From Thermoplasmata archaeon (GTDB lineage: Archaea; Thermoplasmatota; Thermoplasmata; Lutacidiplasmatales; UBA184), in NCBI GenBank assembly GCA_030037875.1, contig JASHPV010000026.1:1-14472 (forward strand): a stretch of DNA of 14,472 nt, given 5' to 3'. The position numbers were made by a program, and so were the translations under genes. A model generated the notes under the pieces. That model made no database searches. It was not told the DNA's origin and saw only the letters and a list, made by a program, of their open reading frames with translations. Positions 6,604 through 12,745 of this stretch are shown in pieces; positions within the stretch are counted from its first letter, which is position 1; each line of letters begins with the position of its first letter.

Positions 6604-7812
6604 TCAGTCGTTTCCTTCCTGTGGGTCGAGCTCCCAGTACCACCGGACCTGGCGACCCCCCTTCTGGGCGATCTCCCGTCGTAAGCCCGGGTCGATCGAG
6701 GGGTCCCGTACGAGCCGTTGGATCTCTTGGGGGTCCAGACGGCTCGCCCGGGGGATCAGTCCGTGGCGCTCGAGCAAGGGCCGCACCCCATCCGGTGCGT
6801 AGCTCCACTCCTCCTCCCGCCGGCGGATCGCGACGGCCGCCCGGCCGGGCAGCCGGTGCACGCCGAGCCGCTCCGCCTCGGAATGGAGCTCGTCCGCGAT
6901 CCGGTGGAGGTCCTCGTCGACCTTTTCCCCCTCATGCCGGAGCCGGACGAATCGGTCGACGAGCTCTTCGAGGCGAAGACGTTCCTCGGGGGGAACCTCG
7001 CGGAACTCCGGGCAAAGGGCCCGGAAGTCGCACCGTTCGCAGTGGCGACCCGGGGATGGTTCGAACCGTCCGGCTCGGATCCCATCGGCGACCTCGCCGA
7101 CCTTCTGGGAAAGCTCGGCGATCGCCGGGGCCCCGCGGGCCGGGGTGCGGTGGGGGGTCAGGGAGCGAAGATGATAGAGGGTCAAGCGCTCGACCGGAAG
7201 GGCGTAGTTGTGCTCGACCAGCACCTGGTACATCGCGAGCTGGTCCGAGTCGCGGGCCTCCTGAATCGATAGCTCGCGGCTGGTCTTGTAATCCAGCACC
7301 TCGAGACCGCCGGACGGCGTCAGGTCGATCCGGTCGACGTAGCCGTGGACCGGAATGCCGTCCAGCGAGGACTGCAAGTACTCCTCGATGGCGACGGGCC
7401 GCGGATGGTCCTCGAGGAACTGGTCGTAGTAGCGAAGCAGCATGTTCTCCCCGAGCACCTTGTATCGGGTCTCCTCCTCGGGGGAGGAGTATCCGTCCTT
7501 GACCCAGAGCCGGTCGTAAGCCGCGAGGATCTGGTCTTTCGAGAGAGGCCGGGGCCGTCCCTCGACCATGGGACCGCCGCCGTGCCACTCATCCAGCCGT
7601 CGCTGGGCGGCCCCGGCGCTCTTCCGGGGGACCGCCTCCGGGACGAGGAATGGTCGGACGAGCTCCTCGAGCACGGAGTGGATCGTCCGGCCGAACGAAA
7701 AGTAGGACCGCGGCGTCTCAGGAAGTTTGTCGACGTAGAGGAACTTCCACCGGAGCGGGCACTCGAGGTACGCGCGGAGGGAAGAGTAGCTCAGAGGACG
7801 AAGGTCACTCAC
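6604..7812 (-). CDS. RecB-family PD-(D/E)XK nuclease with Fe-S cluster motif (Cas4/AddB-like)
   Basis: A 402-residue protein. The nuclease core runs from 1 to about 270: LSYSSLRAYLECPLRWKF (Cys18), FGRTIHSVLEE (His45), GYVDRIDL (Asp160), LEVLDYKTS (Asp174, Lys176) and QLAMYQ (Gln191). Three more cysteines in HCERCDFRALC (C258, C261, C267) with Cys18 make the four-Cys [4Fe-4S] set of the Cas4/AddB group. Such enzymes cut DNA ends or flaps in repair or adaptation. Residues 275-402 form a charged C-terminal region with a helical first half (LEELVDRFVRLRHEGEKVDEDL) that I do not recognise. No other cas gene or CRISPR array is present, so a repair role is more likely than CRISPR adaptation. The start is GTG at 7812. 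Confidence 0.9.
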   Translation of the reverse strand: MSDLRPLSYSSLRAYLECPLRWKFLYVDKLPETPRSYFSFGRTIHSVLEELVRPFLVPEAVPRKSAGAAQRRLDEWHGGGPMVEGRPRPLSKDQILAAYDRLWVKDGYSSPEEETRYKVLGENMLLRYYDQFLEDHPRPVAIEEYLQSSLDGIPVHGYVDRIDLTPSGGLEVLDYKTSRELSIQEARDSDQLAMYQVLVEHNYALPVERLTLYHLRSLTPHRTPARGAPAIAELSQKVGEVADGIRAGRFEPSPGRHCERCDFRALCPEFREVPPEERLRLEELVDRFVRLRHEGEKVDEDLHRIADELHSEAERLGVHRLPGRAAVAIRRREEEWSYAPDGVRPLLERHGLIPRASRLDPQEIQRLVRDPSIDPGLRREIAQKGGRQVRWYWELDPQEGND

Positions 7813-7834
7813 GGCCCGGCGGAGGGTCCCGGAC

Positions 7835-7849
7835 CCTTAACGGGTTCGG
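7835..7849 (-). promoter_or_regulatory. Candidate BRE/TATA for the nuclease gene
   Basis: CCGAACCCGTTAAGG on the minus strand lies 23-37 nt before the GTG at 7812. TTAAG is the TATA-like core and CCGAA the BRE-like part. The mutase gene has a similar arrangement (CCGAAACCACTTAAG) at similar spacing. Confidence 0.35.
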
Positions 7850-7884
7850 GGGGCGAGCCCCGCTGCGGCGGCGACGGAACGAGC

Positions 7885-9003
7885 TCAGTGGCCGGCCGCG
7901 AGGGGAGCCTCGGCGAGGGATTCCTCGCCCATTTTGGGCGCGGGGAGGGTGCCCCGCGCCTGGGGGTTAGAGAGGTTCTTCGGCAGGCCGAGGAGGTCGA
8001 GGAGCTCCTTGTAGTGGTTGCGAATCGTCACGGGCGTGACGTTCGCGACCGCCGCGATCCGGTCCTGACTACGGGGTTCGCCCATCAGGTTCGACGCGAT
8101 GTAGATGATGGTAGCGAGGATCCCGTTGGGCAGGACGCCGCTGGTCGAGTAGACCTTCTCGACCTGCTCCAACAGACCGAGCACCTTCTGGCGGACCTCC
8201 TTCGAGAGGTTGAGGTCCTGGGTGAACCGGACCAGATAGTCGCGCGGCTCGACGGGCTTGAGCCCGAGCTTGAGCTCGCGGGCCAGGAGCGTGTACGCCC
8301 GGCCGACCTCGATCTTGGTGGCCTTGGAGTGCTGGATGATCTCCTTCATGGTACGAGGGACGCGGCACTGCCGGCAGGCCGCATAGACCGATGCGGCCAC
8401 GAGCGCGACGATCTTCTTCCCGCGCGTCGCCTTGTGCTCGAGCGCGCGACGATAGATGTAGGTCGCGGACTCCTTTACCTCACGCGACAGGCCGAGTACG
8501 CCGGCCAGCCGGTTGAGCTCGCCCAGCGCCACGACGAGGTTCCGCTGGTGGGTCCGGGCCGCCCGGAGCCGGTGGTTGAGCTTGCGCAGGTGATAGAACT
8601 TGAGCGACGTGTTGCGCGAGAGGGAATTTCCCTGGAAATCGCGGGTCGGAACTCCGATCTCGCTGAACAGTCCCTTGTCGGGCATGAGCGGCGAGATGAC
8701 CGGTCCCCAGCCGCGCGCCTCTCGGCCGGTATCTTCCTTGCTGCCGCGCTGGCCCCGGTCCGACACGAGCGCGCTCGCGTCGACGACGAGACCGCAATCG
8801 GCGCACACGATCTCTCCCCGAATGTCGTCACGGGTGAGGTGCGACGAACCGCAGTTCGGGCAGGCGTCTTCGGATACGGTCGCCGGGACCGGCGCCGCAG
8901 GGGCCGCCGGGGCCTTCGGGGCCGCTGCGGGAACGCGAAGAGTGGTCGAACTGGGACTCTTACTACGCGGGTGACGCGTTGAAAGTGATGCCTGGTTCTG
9001 CAT
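7885..9003 (-). CDS. tfb: Transcription initiation factor B (TFB), divergent B-reader
   Basis: A 372-residue basal factor that bridges TBP-promoter DNA and RNA polymerase. It has a Ser/Pro/Ala-rich N-terminal extension (1-45), a zinc ribbon C48/C51 (CPNC) and C67/C70 (CADC), then the reader/linker (about 76-117). Two cyclin-like repeats follow at about 133-240 and 245-335, the second containing LPNGILATIIYIAS and a helix-turn-helix VTPVTIRNHYKEL. The usual GPEWRAF-like reader segment is replaced by SDRGQRGSKEDTGREARG, although the following PDKGLFSEIG linker is normal (compare the usual HDKGLxTxIG). This may be a paralogue with altered start-site or promoter preference. It has its own strong TATA box and Shine-Dalgarno GGAG five nt before the ATG at 9003. 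Confidence 0.95.
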   Translation of the reverse strand: MQNQASLSTRHPRSKSPSSTTLRVPAAAPKAPAAPAAPVPATVSEDACPNCGSSHLTRDDIRGEIVCADCGLVVDASALVSDRGQRGSKEDTGREARGWGPVISPLMPDKGLFSEIGVPTRDFQGNSLSRNTSLKFYHLRKLNHRLRAARTHQRNLVVALGELNRLAGVLGLSREVKESATYIYRRALEHKATRGKKIVALVAASVYAACRQCRVPRTMKEIIQHSKATKIEVGRAYTLLARELKLGLKPVEPRDYLVRFTQDLNLSKEVRQKVLGLLEQVEKVYSTSGVLPNGILATIIYIASNLMGEPRSQDRIAAVANVTPVTIRNHYKELLDLLGLPKNLSNPQARGTLPAPKMGEESLAEAPLAAGH

Positions 9004-9008
9004 GTATT

Positions 9009-9048
9009 CTCCGAATGAGAAAAGGGTCAGGCAGTATATATATATTAT
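9009..9048 (-). promoter_or_regulatory. TATA box and Shine-Dalgarno of the tfb gene
   Basis: The only strongly A/T-rich patch in the window. ATAATATATATATAC occupies about 9034-9048 on the minus strand, 31-45 nt before the ATG at 9003. With the usual 25-nt TATA-to-start distance the mRNA would begin near 9015. GGAG (9012-9009) then sits 5 nt before the ATG. This is much the clearest promoter in the window. Confidence 0.75.
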
Positions 9049-9067
9049 CCGTATTTTTTGTCATGCC

Positions 9068-9096
9068 TGTTTGAACAGATGCTACACGCTGTGTAG
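9068..9096. promoter_or_regulatory. Two adjacent inverted repeats upstream of the tfb promoter
   Basis: ctgtt-tg-aacag (9068-9079) and ctacac-gct-gtgtag (9082-9096) are two perfect dyads separated by 2 bp. They lie about 20-50 bp upstream of the tfb TATA box and 25-54 bp after the stop of the TrmB-like gene. They could be activator or repressor sites for tfb, or the second could form a small hairpin at the end of the upstream transcript. Confidence 0.45.
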
Positions 9097-9121
9097 TGCT
9101 ATCACTTCACATCTCACGGCT

Positions 9122-10393
9122 CTACAACGGGCTCAAAGCGAAGACATGGCCTTGGCGGCTCCGCTTCCGTGCCTGGGGTCGGGCCACTTCCCATTGGCCC
9201 CCGGTGAGGGTCTCGAAAATGGTCCGAAGGATGGCGGGGCAGAGAAGCCGGCCCACCTCGGGGGAAGCCCCGTCGCAAGCAATGCACCCCTCCGCGCGGA
9301 TCAGGAGGGGGTCCGGCTGGAGGATCTCGAACCGCAGCCCGTGCGCCCGGTAATATTCCTGGAGCGACCGTGCCACTTCAAGCGGACGCTCCCCCTCGAG
9401 TTCGGACGCGATCTCCCGGCCGACCTGCCGGGCCACGGTGTCGATAAACTCCGGCACGTCGAACGGCAGCTCCCGTAACCCGCCGACCTGCATGCCGAGT
9501 TGGGTAATCTCCCGGAGCCGGTTGAACGATTCGACCTCCCGGCCCAGGCGGACGGGCAGGGAAGCCGCGCCGTGCTCCTCGAGCTCCACGATCCGGTGTT
9601 CCGACGGTGCGCAGTGATTCCAGAGCGCCTGGAACTGCACCCGTACCAGATTGAGAAACTCCTCATCGGTGGTCCACACCGTGACGAGCTTGTCTTCGTC
9701 GCCCCCCGGGCGCAGGTCACCTGCCACGTAGACAACGGCCCCCGTCTTGTCGAACAGAACACCGCGTGCGGCCGGCATCGTGCGAGTGTTGCGGATCTCG
9801 GAGAAGGTGGCGAAGTGCTTCGCGTCCGGAAGGTTCCCGCGGTTGATCTCGGTGATGACCCGGACCTTGACCCCCCGTTGCCGGGCGGTTCGCAGGTCGC
9901 GGTCGATCCCCCCATCTACGAAGCGGGCGAGGGCGGAGGGGCTGAGCGACATCAGGATCTCCTTCCGCGCCAGTCCGATCTGCTTCCGAAGGAAGCTGTA
10001 GAGCGCCCTGCGGTGTTCCATAACGACGAACTTGCGTCCGTCGTTCGCCTCGGGAGTAGCGATTTGTTCCTGAAACTCCCGGATGATGTGCTCGCGCCCC
10101 GCCTCGAGTCGGCGCAGGTCTTCGGACGTGGTCCGGATCCAGCGTTCGAGGAGCTCCTCGGCCGACAAGGCCGCGAACCGCTTCGGTCGGCCGCCGACGG
10201 GTCGGAGCAGACCGGCCTCGTGGAGCTGCTGGATGTGTCGATATGTCTCGACCCGGTGGATGCCGCTCATTCGCGCGAGTTCGGAGGCAGTCTGGGGCCC
10301 CTCCCGAGACGCCGCGATGTAGATGCGCGCCGCTCGCTCGGGCACGCCCCGCTCGGCGAGCAAACGAACCAGGCCGGCGCCCGAACGCGCCAC
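9122..10393 (-). CDS. TrmB-like transcriptional regulator with cysteine-bearing C-terminal domain
   Basis: A 423-residue protein. An N-terminal winged helix-turn-helix of the TrmB kind spans about 5-75 (AARIYIAASREGPQTASELARMSGI, HRVETYRHIQQLHEAGLL). A helical linker follows (78-115), then a PLD-like fold of TrmB regulators (about 123-270; ALYSFLRKQIGLARKEILMSLS, LRTARQRGVKVRVIT). No HKD catalytic motif is visible. Residues 275-423 form an extra domain with C370/C373 (GCIACDG) and C385 (RLLCPAILRTIFETLTGG) that resembles V4R-type ligand-binding domains; this match is tentative. The GTG at 10393 is chosen because GAGGGTGAT, close to the complement of the 16S 3' end, lies 6 nt upstream. The frame stays open further up but without a good start. 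It lies 62 nt after rpsB and just upstream of tfb. Confidence 0.82.
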   Translation of the reverse strand: MARSGAGLVRLLAERGVPERAARIYIAASREGPQTASELARMSGIHRVETYRHIQQLHEAGLLRPVGGRPKRFAALSAEELLERWIRTTSEDLRRLEAGREHIIREFQEQIATPEANDGRKFVVMEHRRALYSFLRKQIGLARKEILMSLSPSALARFVDGGIDRDLRTARQRGVKVRVITEINRGNLPDAKHFATFSEIRNTRTMPAARGVLFDKTGAVVYVAGDLRPGGDEDKLVTVWTTDEEFLNLVRVQFQALWNHCAPSEHRIVELEEHGAASLPVRLGREVESFNRLREITQLGMQVGGLRELPFDVPEFIDTVARQVGREIASELEGERPLEVARSLQEYYRAHGLRFEILQPDPLLIRAEGCIACDGASPEVGRLLCPAILRTIFETLTGGQWEVARPQARKRSRQGHVFALSPL

Positions 10394-10399
10394 GACAGT

Positions 10400-10422
10400 A
10401 TCACCCTCGAGTTCGATATAGC
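10400..10422 (-). promoter_or_regulatory. Shine-Dalgarno and possible TATA of the TrmB-like gene
   Basis: GAGGGTGAT (10408-10400) is a strong ribosome-binding site 6 nt before the GTG start. GCTATATCG (10422-10414) is TATA-like, but it is so close to the start codon that a transcript from it would be leaderless and lack the binding site. So either the gene is read through from rpsB using the Shine-Dalgarno, or there are two expression modes. Confidence 0.45.
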
Positions 10423-10455
10423 GTGGCGGTGAGGACGGGTCAACGCGGGGCGCAA

Positions 10456-11121
10456 CTACAGTGCGGCCTGGAAATCTTCGATGGTCAACGGGTAGGCGGG
10501 TTCCGCCTCCGAGCCGCTCCGGGCGCGCAGGACCTCTCGCGCGAGCAGCCAATAGACCGTGGCGAGCGATACCCGGCCCTTGTTGTTGCACGGGATGACC
10601 AGGTCGACGTCTCGGGTCTCGTTGTTCACGTCGCAGAGGCCGAGCACGGGGATCCCCACGGAAACGGCCTCGGAGAGGGCCTGCTGGTCGGTGGCCGGAT
10701 CCGTCACCACGAGCACCTTGGGCTCGATGTATTCGGCCAGGTTCGGATTGGTCAGGCTGCCCGGCACGAATCGCTCGGAGAAGGAGATCGCCCCGATCGT
10801 CTTGGCGAATATCCGCACTGGTTTCTGTCCATATTGCCGCTGGGAGACCGCGAGGATCTTGTCCGCGGGGAATCGCGCGAGAAACTGGGCCGCCAGGCGA
10901 ATCCGGCGGTCGGTCTCCTTGATGTCGAGAACGTAGAGGCCGTCGTATCGGATCTTGAAGACGAAGTGGCGCATGCTGGCCGACTTCTGTTGCGTCCCGA
11001 TGTGGACCCCGGCGGTGAGGTAGGTATCCTCGGGAACGAGCAGCTCGCCGGGACGGATGTCCTGACCCTCGCTGGTCGTGGAGGTCAGCGGCTCCGTCGC
11101 CTGGATGTCCTCGTCGGGCAT
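10456..11121 (-). CDS. rpsB: 30S ribosomal protein S2 (uS2)
   Basis: A 221-residue small-subunit ribosomal protein. After an acidic, Thr/Ser-rich N-terminal extension of about 28 residues come the archaeal uS2 blocks: YLTAGVHIGTQQKSASMRHFVFK, RYDGLYVLDIKETDRRI, FVPGSLTNP, VLVVTDPATDQQALSEA, IPVLGLCDVNN and DLVIPCNNKGRVSLATVYWLLA. The start ATG lies 3 nt after the enolase TAA, so the two are certainly on one transcript. The eno-rpsB order is the classic archaeal arrangement, but the RNA polymerase and ribosomal genes usually found before eno are replaced here by methylmalonyl-CoA genes. Confidence 0.97.
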   Translation of the reverse strand: MPDEDIQATEPLTSTTSEGQDIRPGELLVPEDTYLTAGVHIGTQQKSASMRHFVFKIRYDGLYVLDIKETDRRIRLAAQFLARFPADKILAVSQRQYGQKPVRIFAKTIGAISFSERFVPGSLTNPNLAEYIEPKVLVVTDPATDQQALSEAVSVGIPVLGLCDVNNETRDVDLVIPCNNKGRVSLATVYWLLAREVLRARSGSEAEPAYPLTIEDFQAAL

Positions 11122-11124
11122 GCG

Positions 11125-12339
11125 TTAGTTTCCGGGGGGCGTGGCGAGCCGCAGGAGTTCATTTAGCTTTGCCACTCGCTCTCCGCCGAGAAGGCCGCAT
11201 TTGAGCCCCGCCGAGCCGAAGGCGATGGCCAGGTGCGTCAACCAGGCATCGGGGGTCTCTCCCGACCGATGGGACGTGATGGTCTTCCAGCCCGAACGGC
11301 GGGCCAGGTCGACGGTCGCGAGCGTGTCGGTCAATGTGCCGACCTGATTCACTTTGATCAGCACGGCATTGGAAGCGTGACGGCGTACGCCTTCGGCGAC
11401 GCGCGACTCCTGGGTCGTGTACAGGTCATCCCCGATCACGAGCGTACGATGGCCCACGGCTTTGGTGAGCGCCGCGAACCCATCGTAATCGCCTTCCTGG
11501 ATCGGGTCCTCCACGTAGCGAAGCCCGTACTTGTCAACGAGGCCCGCGACGAACGCTACCTGACCGTCCCGGTCAAGCGAGTGCTCCCGGTAGGCATACC
11601 GCCCGTCTCGGTAAAACTCGCTCGCGGCCAAGTCCAGGCCCGGATAGACCGGGCTGTGGAGCCGGTCTCGTACCTCCGTGCAGGCATCGGCCAGTAGCTC
11701 GAGAGCCTCGACGTTGCCGAGCGGTGCGACCCAACCCCCCTCATCACCGCGGCCCAGGGCGTAGTTCGGAAACTTCGTCTTGAGACGTTTTCCGAGGAGG
11801 TGATGGACCTCGAGCGCGGCCCGTACCGCGTCCGCCGGCTTCGGCGCTTCCGCGATGGCGTGGTACTCCTGGATCTCTGGCCCTCCGATGGCGTGGCGCC
11901 CCCCGTTGAGACAGTTGCCCACGATTGCCGGGTAGGACCCGCCGTCGAGGCCGGGCCGGAGGAGGGTCTGCCAGAGAGCGGTGCGGCTTTCCATTGCGCG
12001 GGCTATCGCGGCGGCCACCGACACGGCCGTAGCTGTGTTCCCTCCGATACGGGAGAAGTTCGGCGTCCCATCGACCTCATGCAGCAACCGGTCGACAGCG
12101 CCTTGATCGTCCACGGACAGAGTGAGGAGTCGCGGCCGCAGGTAGCGTTCGAAGTACTGGAGTGCCTCCGGAACGCCGCCGGAAGGGAATGCCTGGACCT
12201 CCGTCGCTCCGGTGCTCTCCCCGGACGGGGCGCCGGCGGTTGCGACGCCCCCTAGTTCGGTCACGATGCGAGCCTCGACCGTCGGCCGGCCGCGGCTATC
12301 GTAGATCAACCGGAGCGAGGCTTGGGAGATCCGGCTCAC
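11125..12339 (-). CDS. eno: Enolase
   Basis: 2-phosphoglycerate to phosphoenolpyruvate and back, in glycolysis and gluconeogenesis. It has 404 residues, a little short of the usual 415-430. Catalytic and metal residues are all visible: PSGESTG (38-44), His149 in GGRHA, Glu158 (EIQEY), Glu200 (GDEGG), Asp236 (GLDLAASEF), Glu277 (YVEDP), Asp304 (IGDDLYTT), Lys329 (LIKVNQVGT), His357 (SHRSGET) and Lys380 (LKCG). The stretch after GGRHA (IGGPE) is unlike the usual S-H-A-(D/G)-N form, so the enzyme is somewhat divergent. The GTG start at 12339 overlaps the epimerase stop (GTGA), which argues for translational coupling. Confidence 0.96.
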   Translation of the reverse strand: MSRISQASLRLIYDSRGRPTVEARIVTELGGVATAGAPSGESTGATEVQAFPSGGVPEALQYFERYLRPRLLTLSVDDQGAVDRLLHEVDGTPNFSRIGGNTATAVSVAAAIARAMESRTALWQTLLRPGLDGGSYPAIVGNCLNGGRHAIGGPEIQEYHAIAEAPKPADAVRAALEVHHLLGKRLKTKFPNYALGRGDEGGWVAPLGNVEALELLADACTEVRDRLHSPVYPGLDLAASEFYRDGRYAYREHSLDRDGQVAFVAGLVDKYGLRYVEDPIQEGDYDGFAALTKAVGHRTLVIGDDLYTTQESRVAEGVRRHASNAVLIKVNQVGTLTDTLATVDLARRSGWKTITSHRSGETPDAWLTHLAIAFGSAGLKCGLLGGERVAKLNELLRLATPPGN

Positions 12340-12731
12340 CGCTCCTCCACGAACTCCACGAGAACCCCTGCGAAGGCCGCGGGATGCGCAAAGCCCACCA
12401 CGCGTCCGCGAGCGCCGGGCCGCCCTTCCCTATCGATCACCCGTTCGCCCCGGCGGATCAGGTCCGCGAGCTTCTCGTTCACGCTCGGGACGCCGAAGGC
12501 GATGTGGTGCATCCCCTCCCCCCTCGACTCGAGAAACCGGCTCACGGATGATTCCGGACTGGTCGGCTCGAGGAGCTCGAGATGCGCCGACCCGACCTTG
12601 AGGAAAGCAACCCGAACACGTTGCGATGGTACTTCCTCGGGCAAGCTCGCGGGGGAGCCCAATAGCTGCTCCCATTTCGGCGTGGTCTCCGACAGACTTC
12701 GTACCGCGATGCCAACGTGATCCACTTCCAC
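12336..12731 (-). CDS. mce: Methylmalonyl-CoA epimerase
   Basis: Interconverts (S)- and (R)-methylmalonyl-CoA and so supplies the mutase encoded just upstream. It has 131 residues, normal for this VOC/glyoxalase-fold family. Metal-site residues are seen in VDHVGIAV (His), LELLEP (Glu), GMHHIAF (His) and VLVEFVEE (Glu). The blocks RFLESRGEGMHHIAFGV and RPGARGRVVGFAHP are highly typical. The GTG at 12731 is chosen: GGGGGAG lies 8 nt upstream and homologues begin at this point. A second GTG two codons in is possible. The frame stays open to 13754, but that part is antisense-frame noise over the mutase gene. It starts 14 nt after the mutase stop and ends overlapping eno by 4 nt. Confidence 0.94.
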   Translation of the reverse strand: MEVDHVGIAVRSLSETTPKWEQLLGSPASLPEEVPSQRVRVAFLKVGSAHLELLEPTSPESSVSRFLESRGEGMHHIAFGVPSVNEKLADLIRRGERVIDREGRPGARGRVVGFAHPAAFAGVLVEFVEER

Positions 12732-12745
12732 GAGCGAAACTCCCC

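Noticed and set aside
6551..6808. N-terminal extension of purP in the same open frame.
   Set aside because: It would overlap the nuclease gene, is low-complexity Arg/Pro/Gly, and PurP homology begins right after the ATG at 6550, which has a TATA-like element at the right distance.
6604..7812. Possible CRISPR-Cas locus because of the Cas4-like nuclease.
   Set aside because: No direct-repeat array, Cas1, Cas2 or effector is present in the window, and neighbours are housekeeping genes.
7345..8982. Long plus-strand open frame (545 residues) opposite the nuclease and tfb genes.
   Set aside because: No domain is visible and it crosses two certain minus-strand genes and the gap between them; a high-GC shadow.
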